Assembly (NCBI RefSeq): GCF_916618745.1
Contig: NZ_OU745373.1
Location: forward strand, 124,001 to 188,000
Direction: 5' to 3'
Source of the DNA: Cardiobacterium sp. Marseille-Q4385
GTDB lineage: Bacteria; Pseudomonadota; Gammaproteobacteria; Cardiobacteriales; Cardiobacteriaceae
Length of the DNA stretch: 64,000 nucleotides
This document shows, in pieces, positions 63,595-64,000 of this stretch. The translations under genes were made by a program, and so were the position numbers. The notes beneath the pieces were generated by a model, which was not told the origin of the DNA, made no database searches, and saw only the letters and a program-made list of their open reading frames with translations. Position 1 is the first letter of the stretch. The number at the start of each line of letters is the position of its first letter.

Positions 63595-63606
63595 TTCAGA
63601 CAGCCT
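63595..63606 (-). repeat. Variant neisserial uptake sequence
   Basis: Minus-strand AGGCTGTCTGAA, one base from known Neisseriaceae dialects. It lies just before hsdS. Confidence 0.6.
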
Positions 63607-63634
63607 TTAAATAATGTTTAGAGATGAAGTTGAT

Positions 63635-64000
63635 ATGAAAAGTTATACTCTCAAAGATGCCTGTTATATTACAACAGGAAAATTAGATGCTAATCAATCT
63701 ATAAAAAATGGTATTTACCCATTTTTTACTTGTGCAGAATTTCCGGATGCGATTAATACCTATGCTTTTGATTGTGATGCTGTTTTAGTTGCAGGGAATA
63801 ATGCTAGAGGAAATTTTCATGTTAATCGCTATAAAGGAAAATTTAATGCTTACCAAAGGACTTACGTATTAACATCAAAGGAAAACTTTGATATTGATTT
63901 CATTTTTTATAGTTTAAAACTAGAACTTAAAAGGCTAAAAGAGAAATCACAAGGATCACAAACAAAATTTCTTACTTTACCAATACTACAAAATATACAT
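63635..64000 (+). CDS. hsdS: Type I restriction enzyme S subunit (partial)
   Basis: The first 122 residues of a specificity subunit; the gene continues past the window. MKSYTLKDACYITTGKLD, then GIYPFFTCAEFPDAINTY and AVLVAGNNARGNFHVNRYKG, followed by YVLTSKENFDIDFIFYSLK, are typical of the first target-recognition domain. ATG 63614, seven codons earlier in frame, is also possible. It is strongly AT-rich (near 30% GC), as specificity genes often are. hsdM is not upstream; it should follow if the system is complete. Confidence 0.88.
   Translation, partial: MKSYTLKDACYITTGKLDANQSIKNGIYPFFTCAEFPDAINTYAFDCDAVLVAGNNARGNFHVNRYKGKFNAYQRTYVLTSKENFDIDFIFYSLKLELKRLKEKSQGSQTKFLTLPILQNIH

Overview
The window (about 59% GC over most of its length) is chromosomal DNA of a Gram-negative gammaproteobacterium. 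The gene set (RlmKL, RluE, EpmB, RppH, RNase D, Bfd) and the signs of DNA exchange with oral Neisseriaceae and Pasteurellaceae suggest an oral or respiratory commensal. A Cardiobacteriaceae member such as Cardiobacterium is my best guess, but this is inference; no 16S rRNA gene is present.

Layout. 0.3-5.9 kb: gmk, then a minus-strand group with a WG-repeat exported protein, a small membrane protein, a hydrolase-methyltransferase fusion and a CDP-alcohol phosphatidyltransferase, followed by remnants of a divergent LysR/hydrolase pair joined by one deletion. 6-12.7 kb: cyclophilin-like protein, AT-rich hydrolase, MAPEG protein, xseA, alpha-carbonic anhydrase, a membrane protein and rlmKL. 12.7-16 kb: repeat-rich region with a pair of MITE-like elements around an unknown membrane protein, one of them split by an IS5-family element. 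16.2-21.4 kb: HAD phosphatase, glycosylase-like protein and rnd on minus; rpsF-rpsR-rplI and glpT on plus. 21.4-24.5 kb: repeat-filled spacer, a nuclease/TM/OB-fold fusion and an AT-rich ClpP-like periplasmic protein. 24.5-28.5 kb: aspS, folB, plsY, bfd, rppH. 28.7-32 kb: a four-gene SitABCD-type Mn/Fe ABC transporter, then a 35-bp tandem array. 32.4-42.5 kb: TPM-domain protein, tRNA-Thr, pepT, dcuC, abgT with an M20 amidohydrolase, DUF302 protein, rluE, trpD-trpC. 42.6-46.7 kb: DUF3108 protein, glycosyltransferase, polytopic membrane protein, epmB. 46.9-59.2 kb: one gene of 4105 codons for a type-I-secreted surface protein. 59.4-64 kb: type I restriction genes hsdR-rhuM-hsdS, the last running off the end.

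Three things stand out. The giant protein joins about 20 Ig-like repeats with two GH16-like domains, one further concanavalin-A-like domain and a Spherulin4/GH135-like domain, all ahead of a type I secretion signal; it looks like a surface-displayed set of polysaccharide-active modules. The restriction locus carries several neisserial DNA uptake sequences and one Haemophilus-type uptake sequence, so it probably arrived by natural transformation. A dispersed repeat with core CCGCTTGGCGG occurs about 34 times between genes, alone, in clusters and as a tandem array; I do not recognise it as a described family.
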